Assembly (NCBI RefSeq): GCF_900109205.1
Contig: NZ_FNZB01000001.1
Coordinates: 1,860,001 to 1,924,000, forward strand
Length of the DNA stretch: 64,000 nt
Direction of reading: 5' to 3'
DNA from: Sphingomonas sp. OV641
GTDB lineage: Bacteria; Pseudomonadota; Alphaproteobacteria; Sphingomonadales; Sphingomonadaceae
Position numbers and translations under genes: made by a program. Below are positions 23,959 to 31,809 of the stretch, in pieces. The first letter of the stretch is position 1, and each line of letters opens with the position of its first letter. The notes under the pieces are model-generated. The model was given only the letters and a program-made list of their open reading frames with translations. It had not been told where the DNA came from and ran no database searches.

Positions 23959-24507
23959 TCAACCTCGCGGCCGGCGGAGCACGATGTAGAGCGCGCCTTG
24001 TCCGCCATGTCGCGGATGGGCGCCGCGGACGGCCGCGATCGATCCCGCGTGACGCGATCCGCCCAGCCAGTCCCCGATCGCTGCACGGATTGCCCCTCGC
24101 GCATGCGGACGTTCGCTTTCCGGCCGGGGAGGCTTGCCCGTCACCAGCAGGATCACGCGATCACCACGGGCGATCGAGCGGGCGAGCGCGCCGTCCAGAA
24201 GGTCATGCGCAGAGTGCAATGTGTGCCCGTGGAGGTCGATCGTCGCATCCGGCGTCACCAGCCCGCGACTGAGCTTCTTGTCCCAGCCGCCGTCCAGCGT
24301 GATGCCCGGCACCGCTTTGGCCGGCGGCTCAGCTCGCTTCTTCGGCTGCGGCACCGGCCGCAGCGCAGCCTGAGTGGAGGAACGCTTCGCAGGCTCGCTG
24401 GTCGGTACCGGCCTGGGCACGGTGGCCGCCACCGCGCGTAGCGGACGGACCGTGGCCATCACCCGCGCCCAGAGCGCGGCTTCGTCGGGATTAAGGCCGC
24501 GCGACAC
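23959..24507 (-). CDS. Smr-domain protein
   Basis: About 182 residues. A proline-rich linker (KKRAEPPAKAVPGITLDGGW) leads to a C-terminal Smr domain at about residues 85-180: TIDLHGHTLHSAHDLLDGAL (the DLHG motif), RVILLVTGKP and GAIRAAIGDWL. The usual LxxGxG loop is altered to LVTGKPPRPE here. Smr domains are small nucleases that nick DNA or cut mRNA; bacterial ones are linked to ribosome-collision rescue. The GTG at 24507 overlaps the end of mltA by 17 nt, so translation is probably coupled. TTG 24510 is an alternative start. Confidence 0.8.
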   Translation of the reverse strand: MSRGLNPDEAALWARVMATVRPLRAVAATVPRPVPTSEPAKRSSTQAALRPVPQPKKRAEPPAKAVPGITLDGGWDKKLSRGLVTPDATIDLHGHTLHSAHDLLDGALARSIARGDRVILLVTGKPPRPESERPHARGAIRAAIGDWLGGSRHAGSIAAVRGAHPRHGGQGALYIVLRRPRG

Positions 24508-25744
24508 CAAGCCGAGCCAGCGTGCCGCTGGGCACCAGCAGGAAGGCGGTGCCACGGGCGCTCATTCCACCTGCAATGGCGCGCGCCTCGTCGCCAGCGC
24601 CCCAGAAGGTGTCGAAGCGATTGGTGCCCTTGATCGCGCCGCCAGTGTCCTGCGCCACCCACAGCCCGGTTGCGTCCGTGCGGTCCATCGACAGGAACAC
24701 CGGCGCGCCCAGCGGCACGAAGCGCGTGTCTGCCGCCACCGTCGCGCGATCCGAAACCGGCAAGCCCATCGCGCCGAGCGGCGGTCCGTCGAGCACGCGG
24801 AAAAAGACGTAGCTCTTGTTTTCGCGCATGATCGCCCGGCCTTTTTCGGGGTGGGCGTGAAGCCAGGCGACGATGCCTTGCATGCTCGCCTCGCCGCGTC
24901 CGATCAGACCACGATCGAGCATCAGCTTGCCAATGCCAGTGTAGTCGCGGCCGTTCTGGCTGTCATAGCCAATCCGCAGGACATCGCCGTCAGGCATGCG
25001 GACGAGCCCCGAGCCCTGCACCTGAAGGAAGAAAAGCTCTACCGGATCAACGGCATAGCCAAGCACGCGGGCCTTGCCGGTGAGCGCGCCTTCCTCGATC
25101 ATGGTGCGGTCGTAATAAGGCACGAAGCTTGCCCCCTCGACCCGGCCGCGGATTTTCTTGCCCTTCAGATCGGTCGAGAACTGACCGAGGTCCACGTCCA
25201 CCAGATCGCTCGGACGAGCATAGATCGGTGCGTAACCGGAGCGAAATGAGCGCGATCCGGCGATTTCCGGAATATAATAGCCAGTCGCGAACGCTTTCCC
25301 GTCGCCCACCTGCACCGTTTCGAACCAGCGGGTGAAGAACGCCCGCGCGTCCCCGCCGCGCGCCGCCGCGTCACAGGCCGGCTTCCAATCGGCCCCGCGG
25401 GTCAGCCCGGTCGGATCAGGGCGGCGCACCAGCGATGGGCAACTGATCCGAAAGGCAGCCAGCGCACGTTCGGCGGCATCGCCAGTGATCGGCAGACTGG
25501 AGACAGACGGTCCGGATACCAGGCCGGCGGTGACAGCGGTGACGGCGCCGGCAACGGCCGCGCTGGGCACAGGAGCGATTGGTGTGTCAGGCGTCGGCTG
25601 ACGAACCGGGCCGGCCGGCCGTGTCGGTACAGCCGGCCGCGGAGCCGTTCCAATCCCGGAGGGCGACGGCGGCACCACCGTGCCGACACATGCGGATAAC
25701 GAGAGCGCCGCAGCCAGCGCTATCCCCCCACGACGAAGCATCAT
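24491..25744 (-). CDS. mltA: Membrane-bound lytic murein transglycosylase A
   Basis: A 417-residue lipoprotein with signal MLRRGGIALAAALSLSAC (lipobox LSAC) and a proline-rich linker at residues 25-75. The MltA barrel carries GYYIPEIAGSRSFRSGYAPI, FFLQVQGSGLVRMPDG and YTGIGKLMLDRGLI. The 3D domain carries the catalytic aspartate region in WVAQDTGGAIKGTNRFD and FWGAGDEA. It cleaves the glycan strand of peptidoglycan to 1,6-anhydro products at the outer membrane's inner face. The ATG at 25744 was chosen over TTG 25759. It lies between the Tim44-like gene and smr, all on the minus strand. Confidence 0.93.
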   Translation of the reverse strand: MMLRRGGIALAAALSLSACVGTVVPPSPSGIGTAPRPAVPTRPAGPVRQPTPDTPIAPVPSAAVAGAVTAVTAGLVSGPSVSSLPITGDAAERALAAFRISCPSLVRRPDPTGLTRGADWKPACDAAARGGDARAFFTRWFETVQVGDGKAFATGYYIPEIAGSRSFRSGYAPIYARPSDLVDVDLGQFSTDLKGKKIRGRVEGASFVPYYDRTMIEEGALTGKARVLGYAVDPVELFFLQVQGSGLVRMPDGDVLRIGYDSQNGRDYTGIGKLMLDRGLIGRGEASMQGIVAWLHAHPEKGRAIMRENKSYVFFRVLDGPPLGAMGLPVSDRATVAADTRFVPLGAPVFLSMDRTDATGLWVAQDTGGAIKGTNRFDTFWGAGDEARAIAGGMSARGTAFLLVPSGTLARLGVARP

Positions 25745-25755
25745 TCCCCCGATCT

Positions 25756-25824
25756 TCAAGCCGCGCCCGATCTCAAGCCTGGCCGACCTTCAAGCCCTGA
25801 CGATCAAGCCTTGATGGTCAAGCC
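25756..25824. repeat. Five copies of TCAAGCC between mltA and the Tim44-like gene
   Basis: TCAAGCC occurs at 25756, 25773, 25790, 25804 and 25818, with spacings of 17, 17, 14 and 14 nt. On the transcribed minus strand this reads GGCTTGA. The last copy overlaps the stop codon of the Tim44-like gene and the first lies near the mltA start. It may be a slipped low-complexity repeat or a set of binding sites. Confidence 0.5.
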
Positions 25825-26459
25825 TCGTCGGTATCCGACAGCTTCCAATTTGGATCGCTGCTACGCAGGGTACGGGCAAAGGTCCACACGTCATGGGTTT
25901 CAACCGCATCGCTGGTGGAGCCAGCGATGACATTGCCCTCCGCGTCGCGCGTGACGGCGGCGATCAGCGCATCGAAGCGCACCGTAATGCGGGCATCCTT
26001 CCCCTGAAGCGACGCACCAGTGATGACGGCGCGCTCGATCGAGACCAGCCGATTGTCCAGCACGTCGCCCGTCTCGTTACGCTGCGCAATGGCTTCGCCG
26101 AAGGCACGGCCCACATCCGGGGAAACAAGGTCGCGGAGCGCCTCTTCATCGCCCTTCCAAAATGATTCCAGGATCATTCGATAGGCACCCTGTGCGCCAT
26201 CCATGAACCGCGCGACATCAAAGCCCGGCTCGACGGCAATGATCGCGCGGACGCCCGGCTCGGCATTGCCCTCGAACGGCTTTACTACCGGCTCACGCGG
26301 CTCACTGGTCTTCTCCACCGCACGCGGCAGCGGAGCCGGCACGGGCCGCTCCTCCGCGGGCTTGGGCAACGGTTCATGCCCCGTACGCTTGCCCAGCACC
26401 GAATACAGCCGGAGCGCAAGAAACGCGGCAACCATCGCGAGAAGGACTATATAGAACAC
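25818..26459 (-). CDS. Tim44-like domain protein
   Basis: A 213-residue protein. An N-terminal membrane helix (MFYIVLLAMVAAFLALRLYS) is followed by a proline/glutamate-rich linker to about residue 65, then a Tim44-like domain: FMDGAQGAYRMILESFWKGD, then LRDLVSPDVGRAFGEAIA and VWTFARTLRSSDPNWKLSDT. The layout matches alphaproteobacterial Tim44 homologues (TimA-like), relatives of the mitochondrial import motor protein; their bacterial role is at the inner membrane and poorly defined. GTG 26459. It is divergent from secB, an export chaperone, which fits a translocation theme but is only context. Confidence 0.85.
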   Translation of the reverse strand: MFYIVLLAMVAAFLALRLYSVLGKRTGHEPLPKPAEERPVPAPLPRAVEKTSEPREPVVKPFEGNAEPGVRAIIAVEPGFDVARFMDGAQGAYRMILESFWKGDEEALRDLVSPDVGRAFGEAIAQRNETGDVLDNRLVSIERAVITGASLQGKDARITVRFDALIAAVTRDAEGNVIAGSTSDAVETHDVWTFARTLRSSDPNWKLSDTDEA

Positions 26460-26484
26460 CCGGCCTCCGATACGCTAAGGTTCC

Positions 26485-26513
26485 AACATAGTCGCCAACG
26501 CCCGACGTTTCAA
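26485..26513 (-). promoter_or_regulatory. Sigma-70-like promoter for the Tim44-like gene
   Basis: On the minus strand TTGAAA (26508-26513) and TATGTT (26485-26490) are separated by 17 nt, the expected spacing for a housekeeping promoter, about 25 nt upstream of GTG 26459. Confidence 0.5.
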
Positions 26514-26625
26514 ATGGGTGCGGGTGCCCCTTGGCAGCGGCGTTGAAACCGGTCGGGTCGCCTGCTAGGCGCCCACGCATCGTGCGCGGCCCATGCCGCG
26601 CCCTTCTCCCTCAAGGAACGACGAC

Positions 26626-27138
26626 ATGGACGAGCAGGATACTGGCGCCGGTTTCGGGACCACGCCGCAGCCGAACGGCGAAGATACGACGCCGGCGGTC
26701 GGCCTGATCTCGCAATATGTGAAGGACCTGTCGTTCGAGAACCCGAACGCCCCGGCGGTCTTCCAGAACCAGCAGGGTCCGGAAATCAACGTGCAGTTCG
26801 ATATCGCCGCCAATCAAGTGGGCGAGGACGCACATGAGGTAACGCTGAAGATCGAGGTCCGCGCCGAGACGCAGGGCCGCGTCACCTTCCTGGTCGAGTT
26901 GGCCTATGCCGGCCTGTTCGGCGTGCGCAACGTGCCGCTGGACGCGCTCCAGCCGTTCCTGCTGGGCGAGGCGCCGCGCCTCCTCTTCCCGTTCGCGCGC
27001 CGCGTAGTGGCGGACACGATCCGCGACGGCGGCTTCCCGCCGCTGCTGCTGGAGCCGATCGACTTCAACGCGCTCTACCTGCAGCAAGCCGAGCAGCGCG
27101 ATGCGCAGCTGCAGGCCGGGAATTTCGGTCAGGCCTGA
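26626..27138 (+). CDS. secB: Protein-export chaperone SecB
   Basis: A 170-residue protein with the SecB pattern: GLISQYVKDLSFENPNAPAV at the start of the fold, INVQFDIAANQVGEDAHEVT, FLVELAYAGLFGVRNVPLDA, RLLFPFARRVVADTIRDGGF and LLLEPIDFNALYLQ. SecB tetramers hold preproteins unfolded and hand them to SecA. The ATG at 26626 has AAGGA 8 nt upstream; the earlier in-frame ATG at 26593 adds a non-conserved leader. Its C-terminal tail is glutamine-rich as in other alphaproteobacteria. Confidence 0.95.
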   Translation: MDEQDTGAGFGTTPQPNGEDTTPAVGLISQYVKDLSFENPNAPAVFQNQQGPEINVQFDIAANQVGEDAHEVTLKIEVRAETQGRVTFLVELAYAGLFGVRNVPLDALQPFLLGEAPRLLFPFARRVVADTIRDGGFPPLLLEPIDFNALYLQQAEQRDAQLQAGNFGQA

Positions 27139-27180
27139 GGGCGGGTTCCACTTACTTGTAAGCCGAACGGTTCCTCCCCC

Positions 27181-27245
27181 CGTTCGGGCCGAGCCTGTCG
27201 AAGTCCGTGTTCCGGACACGCCCTTCGACAAGCTCAGGGCGAACG
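27181..27245. repeat. Palindromic REP-like element between secB and murJ
   Basis: Left arm CGTTCGGGCCGAGCCTGTCG plus AAG and right arm CTTCGACAAGCTCAGGGCGA plus ACG are imperfect inverted copies, with a smaller inverted repeat CGTGT/ACACG between them. The right arm is the motif widely dispersed between genes in sphingomonad genomes (from memory). It follows secB and may fold as a transcript end. Confidence 0.75.
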
Positions 27246-27273
27246 GGGATCCTGGTGAACGGGGCGTAGCAAG

Positions 27274-28875
27274 ATGAATCTCACCCGCGCGCTTGGTTCG
27301 GTCGGTGGGCTGACGCTTGCCAGCCGCGTGCTCGCGCTGGCGCGCGATACGCTGCAGGCGAGCTATGTCGGTGCGGGGTTCGCCTCCGACGCATTCTTCG
27401 TCGCATTCCGCCTGCCCAACATGTTCCGCGCGCTGTTCGCGGAGGGTGCGTTCAACGCCGCGTTCATCCCCCTCTTCAACAAGAAAATCGCCGAGGGCGG
27501 CGGGGCAGAAGGCGGCGGCACGGCGGCCGGGATCGACTTCGCCGAGCGCGCCCTTGCCCTACTCTTCCCGGTGCTGGCGGTGTTCACCGCGGCGATGCTG
27601 GCCGCGGCGTGGCCGATCACCTGGGGCCTGTCCGGCGGGTTCGAGCGGCAGCATCCGAGCGCGGCGCAATTCGCCTTTGCCGTCACGCTATCGCGCATCA
27701 CCATCCCCTATCTTCTGCTGATCTCGCTTGCCTCGCTGCTGGGCGCGATCCTCAACTCGCTCGGGCGCTTCTGGGTCAACGCGGCGGCGCCGATCCTGCT
27801 CAACGTCGCGATGGTCGGCGGGCTGCTGTTCTTCCACGGCGCGGACCCATATGAGACGGCGCGGTCGCAGGCGGTGGCGGTCACTGTCGGCGGGGCGATG
27901 CAACTCGCGTGGCTGTGGTGGGCATGCCGGCGCGCGGGCGTGAGCCTGAAGCTGCGCATGCCGCGGCTCGACGACGACGTGCGGCGCCTGCTGAAGCTGA
28001 TCGTGCCGGCGGCGACCGGCGCGGGGGCGGCGCAAATCAACCTCGCCATCTCCACCGCGCTTGCCGGCGGGCTGCTGTCCGCCGGGTCGATCTCGGCGAT
28101 CTATTACGCCGACCGGCTCAACCAGCTGCCGCTGGGCATGATCGGCATCGGGCTCGGCACCATCCTGCTCCCCGTCATCTCGCGCCAGCTGGCCGAGGGG
28201 CGCGAAGCGGAGGCGGTGGAAACGCAGAACCGCGGGCTGGAGCTGGCGCTGTTCCTCACCCTGCCCGCCACCGCCGCCTTCGTCTTCGCGGCCGAGCCGA
28301 TCGTGCGCGGGCTGTTCCAGCATGGCGCGTTCGATGCGTCGGACACGACGCGCGCGGCGCTGGCGCTCTCCGCCTTTTCGATCGGCCTGCCCAGCTATGT
28401 GCTGGTCAAGGTGCTGACGCCGGGCTTCTACGCGCGGGCCGACACTGCGACGCCAGTGCGGCTGGCCTTGTGGTCTGTGGCGGTCAACCTGGTCGGCAAC
28501 CTGATCCTGATCCCCCTGCTCGGCCGCTACGGCATCGGGCAGATGGGGCCACCGCTCGCCACTGCGCTAGCCTCGACGATCAACGTCGCCTCGCTCTACC
28601 TCGTGCTGGCACGGCGCGGGCATCTGGCGCTCGACGCACAGGTGCGCCGCCGCGTGCCACGGTTGGCGTTGGCCGCCGCAATGATGGGCGCGACCCTGCT
28701 CCTGATCGCGCCGCCAATCGACCCGTTTATGACCGGCTCGCTGCCGGTGCGCGCCGCGGCGCTCTGCGCGCTGGTCGGCGCGGGCGTGGCGGTCTATGGC
28801 ATCGCCTGCGTGGTGACCGGCGCCTACCGGCTGTCGGACCTGCGCGCCCTCCTGCGTCGCAAGAAAGCAAGCTGA
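27274..28875 (+). CDS. murJ: Lipid II flippase MurJ (MviN family)
   Basis: A 533-residue multi-spanning protein of the MOP superfamily. The start NLTRALGSVGGLTLASRVLA, followed by LARDTLQASYVGAGFASDAF and VAFRLPNMFRALFAEGAFNA, is the MviN/MurJ signature, and PLGMIGIGLGTILLPVISRQ is the conserved mid-protein segment. About 14 hydrophobic segments are visible. MurJ flips the peptidoglycan precursor lipid II across the inner membrane. ATG 27274. It is followed after 5 nt by trpS and is probably co-transcribed with it. Confidence 0.95.
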   Translation: MNLTRALGSVGGLTLASRVLALARDTLQASYVGAGFASDAFFVAFRLPNMFRALFAEGAFNAAFIPLFNKKIAEGGGAEGGGTAAGIDFAERALALLFPVLAVFTAAMLAAAWPITWGLSGGFERQHPSAAQFAFAVTLSRITIPYLLLISLASLLGAILNSLGRFWVNAAAPILLNVAMVGGLLFFHGADPYETARSQAVAVTVGGAMQLAWLWWACRRAGVSLKLRMPRLDDDVRRLLKLIVPAATGAGAAQINLAISTALAGGLLSAGSISAIYYADRLNQLPLGMIGIGLGTILLPVISRQLAEGREAEAVETQNRGLELALFLTLPATAAFVFAAEPIVRGLFQHGAFDASDTTRAALALSAFSIGLPSYVLVKVLTPGFYARADTATPVRLALWSVAVNLVGNLILIPLLGRYGIGQMGPPLATALASTINVASLYLVLARRGHLALDAQVRRRVPRLALAAAMMGATLLLIAPPIDPFMTGSLPVRAAALCALVGAGVAVYGIACVVTGAYRLSDLRALLRRKKAS

Positions 28876-28880
28876 TCATT

Positions 28881-29888
28881 ATGCGCGTCATTTCCGGCAT
28901 CAAGCCCACCGGCAACCTGCACCTCGGCAATTATCTCGGCGCGGTGAAGCAGTGGGTGGCGATGCAGGAGGAGATCTTGGGCCAGGGCGGCGAGACGATG
29001 TATTTCATCGCCGACCTCCACGGCCTGACCGAGTTCATCGCGCCGGCCGAGCTGCGCGCCAACACGATCGAGATGACCGCGACCCTGGTGGCGGCGGGGA
29101 TCGATCCGGAGCGCTCGATCCTGTTCAACCAGACGCGCGTGCCGGCGCATAGCGAGCTGGCGTGGCTGCTAAACAATGTGGCGCGGGTCGGCTGGCTGAA
29201 CCGGATGACGCAGTTCAAGGACAAGGCGGGGAAGAACCGCGAGGGCGCGTCGGTCGGGCTGTATGACTATCCAGTGCTGATGGCGGCGGACGTGCTGCTG
29301 TATAACGGCACGCATGTGCCGGTGGGCGAGGACCAGAAGCAGCATCTGGAGCTGGCGCGCGATATCGCGACGAAGTTCAACCAGGATTATGGCGTGGAGC
29401 TGTTCACCCAGCCCGAGCCGCTAATCAGCAAGGCCGCACCGCGGATCATGAGCCTGCGCGATGCGTCGGCCAAGATGTCCAAGAGCAACCCGTCCGAGCA
29501 ATCGGTGGTGAAGCTGGTCGATTCGAACGACGCCATCGCGGAAAAATTCCGCAAGGCGAAGACCGATCCCGACGCGCTGCCCGATACGTGGGAGGCGCTG
29601 GACGGTCGCCCGGAGGCAAAGAACCTCGTGACCATCTTCGCCGCATTGGCGGATCGCACGCCGGAAGACGTGGTGGCTGAGTTCGCCGGTCAGGGCTTCG
29701 GACAGTTCAAGCCTGCGCTCGCCGATCTGGCGGTGGCCAAGCTCGGCCCGATCCGCGACGAGATGCTCCGCCTGCTGAACGACCGCGGCGCGATCGATGC
29801 GATCCTCGCCCGCGGCGCGGAAAAGGCCCGCGATCTCGCCGCGCCGGTGCTGGCCGAGGCGCAGAAGGCGATGGGGCTGCTGGCCTGA
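28881..29888 (+). CDS. trpS: Tryptophanyl-tRNA synthetase
   Basis: A 335-residue class I synthetase. The HIGH-type motif is SGIKPTGNLHLGNYLGAVKQ, the specificity segments are MYFIADLHGLTEF, YDYPVLMAADVLLY and VGEDQKQHLELARDIA, and the KMSKS loop is ASAKMSKSNPSEQS. The length and order are normal. It charges tRNA-Trp. The start codon ATG at 28881 lies 5 nt after the murJ stop, so the two form an operon. Confidence 0.96.
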   Translation: MRVISGIKPTGNLHLGNYLGAVKQWVAMQEEILGQGGETMYFIADLHGLTEFIAPAELRANTIEMTATLVAAGIDPERSILFNQTRVPAHSELAWLLNNVARVGWLNRMTQFKDKAGKNREGASVGLYDYPVLMAADVLLYNGTHVPVGEDQKQHLELARDIATKFNQDYGVELFTQPEPLISKAAPRIMSLRDASAKMSKSNPSEQSVVKLVDSNDAIAEKFRKAKTDPDALPDTWEALDGRPEAKNLVTIFAALADRTPEDVVAEFAGQGFGQFKPALADLAVAKLGPIRDEMLRLLNDRGAIDAILARGAEKARDLAAPVLAEAQKAMGLLA

Positions 29889-29994
29889 CTGGTATCCAGC
29901 GGCCGGGGTTTTCGCCGTGGTCGCGGATCCGGTGACGATTGCCGATGGTAACCCTTTGTGTAACGCTGACGCCTTGCCAGCGTGAGTTCGAGCC

Positions 29995-30750
29995 ATTCTA
30001 GACGCCCTTCGCCGACTTGGCCGATCAAAGCGCCCGCCCGCCACCGCCCGGGGTGAACGCATCTATGCGATCGGCGACGTGCACGGCTGCGTCGACCTGC
30101 TGAACGCGCTGTGGGCGCGGATCGTGGCGCATCAGGCCAGCTTGCCGGCCGTACCGACTACGCACGTCGTGTTCCTTGGCGATATCGTGGATCGTGGGCC
30201 GGATTCGCGCGGCGCGCTGGAGTGGCTGGATCGCAAGCGCCATGAGGTGCCGCGCATCACCACGCTGCTCGGCAACCATGAGGAAATGCTGCTGCGGACG
30301 TGCGACCGCGATCCGATGACCTTTGCCAATTGGCTGCGGAACGGTGGCACTCAGGCGGCGGCCAGCTTCGGCTTGCCCCCCTTCGACGGCGCGGATGCCG
30401 GCGCCTATATCGAGGAAGTGCGCGCCGCCGTGTCGCCGGAGTGGCTGGAGTGGATCCGCCGCTGGCCGCTGACGGCAGTGTCAGGCGACTATTTCTTCTG
30501 CCATGCCGGCATCCGCCCGGGGGTTGCTCTGCGCAAGCAGCAACGCCGCGACCTGCTGTGGATCCGCGAGGAGTTCCTGGACGATCCGCGCGATCATGGC
30601 GCCGTGATCGTGCACGGGCACACGATCTCGCCGCGCGTGGAAGTGCTGCCCAATCGCATTGGAGTCGATACCGGCGCCTATGCCAGCGGCGTTCTCAGCG
30701 CCGTTTATCTTGAAGGCACGACCGTCGAGGTGATCGCGACGGACCAGTGA
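29995..30750 (+). CDS. PPP-family metallophosphoesterase, probably with a non-canonical ATT start
   Basis: The product carries the full calcineurin-like metal-site set: RIYAIGDVHGCVDLL, VVFLGDIVDRGPDSRGALEW, TTLLGNHEEMLL, FFCHAGIRPG and VIVHGHTISP, and matches bacterial serine/threonine (diadenosine-tetraphosphatase-like) phosphatases. The first in-frame ATG/GTG/TTG is the GTG at 30079, which falls inside the GDVHG metal motif and would destroy the enzyme. The frame is open upstream to a TGA at 29983, and the only rare start in a sensible place is ATT at 29995 (N-terminus reading LDALRRLGRSKRPP). So an ATT start, or a sequence error, is proposed. The total would be 251 residues. Confidence 0.8.
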   Translation: MLDALRRLGRSKRPPATARGERIYAIGDVHGCVDLLNALWARIVAHQASLPAVPTTHVVFLGDIVDRGPDSRGALEWLDRKRHEVPRITTLLGNHEEMLLRTCDRDPMTFANWLRNGGTQAAASFGLPPFDGADAGAYIEEVRAAVSPEWLEWIRRWPLTAVSGDYFFCHAGIRPGVALRKQQRRDLLWIREEFLDDPRDHGAVIVHGHTISPRVEVLPNRIGVDTGAYASGVLSAVYLEGTTVEVIATDQ

Positions 30751-30756
30751 GCGTTC

Positions 30757-31752
30757 TCAGGCGCGTTCCAGCACATGATAGCCGATTTTCGGCTTCATTG
30801 CGGCCTTCACCAGTTCGATGCCGACTTTTTTCGCGCCCCGCACCAGCCCCTGCGCATCGCCGGTTTGCACCGAGATGCTCCGCCGACGGACTTCGCTGAC
30901 CTTCCTCAGTCCGTTGTGCGCCGCGAGCCAGTCGATCGTCTTTTCGGAAAAGGCGTTGAGATGCTCCAGCGGCTGGATTGACGCGAACGCTTCGACCTCG
31001 CCCGGGATGGCCTTGGCGCCGCCGCTGGCGAACATGGCCTCGGTCGGAAGCCCCTTGCTCTTGAGCAATTGCTCCAGCTTGCCGCGATAGGGGATCGCGG
31101 CCTTGAACAGCCCGCCCGCCGCCACCGCCCGCGCCAGCCGCGCGAAATCGCGACCCGGATGGACGAGATGCTCCAGCACCTGTTCGGTATGGACCAGATC
31201 GAAGGTCATGCGATCCACATCCTCGTCTTCGATCACCTCGAGGCCGAGCGTGCGCGCAAGCTGCTTCTTGTCGTCGCCGATCTCCGTCACATAGACGGTC
31301 GCGCCCATGCCGCGCGCCACGCGCGCCCAGCGGCCCTGGCCGACGCCGAAATCGAGCATGGTGATGTCGGCTGGGTGCTTGCCGATCCGCTCGAACAAAA
31401 CGGTGAACTCACCCGCGATGCGGTGGAACTCGTCCAGGGTGAGCAAACCGCGCTCATATTCGTCCAGAAAGCCAGGAGAGATCATCTGCGTGTAGATGAC
31501 CTCCAGCATCGCATCATTGGGCGTCTGCACCTGAAACAGGAGATCGCAGGTGGCGCACTTGTCGACCTCGAATGGCACGCCGGCGAGCAGCGACCAATCG
31601 ATCACCCCCTGCCGGCCAAAGTTCGATTGCACCAGCGCACGAACCGGATCCTCGTCATAGCGAGCGGTGTAGATCCGATGCGTATCGGTTCCCGCGCAAA
31701 CCGGGCAGGCGCTGCGGGAAGTGAAACCGGGTGTCGCGGTCGGCTGTAGCAT
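30757..31752 (-). CDS. Class I SAM-dependent methyltransferase, zinc-ribbon type
   Basis: A 331-residue protein. The N-terminus has paired cysteines (ACPVCAGTDTH and KCATCDLLFQ), a zinc-binding module found in sugar C-methyltransferase relatives. The SAM fold follows: ITMLDFGVGQGRWARVARGM (motif I) and VYVTEIGDDKK, then FDLVHTEQVLEHLVHPGRDF (motif IV/post-I). The C-terminal part is unlike other families I can name. It is the first gene of the polysaccharide locus, 57 nt downstream of the flippase, so sugar or lipid-linked glycan methylation is a fair inference. ATG 31752. Confidence 0.75.
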   Translation of the reverse strand: MLQPTATPGFTSRSACPVCAGTDTHRIYTARYDEDPVRALVQSNFGRQGVIDWSLLAGVPFEVDKCATCDLLFQVQTPNDAMLEVIYTQMISPGFLDEYERGLLTLDEFHRIAGEFTVLFERIGKHPADITMLDFGVGQGRWARVARGMGATVYVTEIGDDKKQLARTLGLEVIEDEDVDRMTFDLVHTEQVLEHLVHPGRDFARLARAVAAGGLFKAAIPYRGKLEQLLKSKGLPTEAMFASGGAKAIPGEVEAFASIQPLEHLNAFSEKTIDWLAAHNGLRKVSEVRRRSISVQTGDAQGLVRGAKKVGIELVKAAMKPKIGYHVLERA

Positions 31753-31809
31753 GGAAAGGCCGGCCTCCTTTGGGGAATGGTTCGCGTACAGCGTCGCGCA
31801 CGCGCGCTG

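Noticed and set aside
27909..28880. Long frame continuous with trpS but upstream of its ATG
   Set aside because: The segment overlaps murJ in another frame and has low-complexity content; the synthetase starts with the conserved MRVISGIKPTG at 28881.
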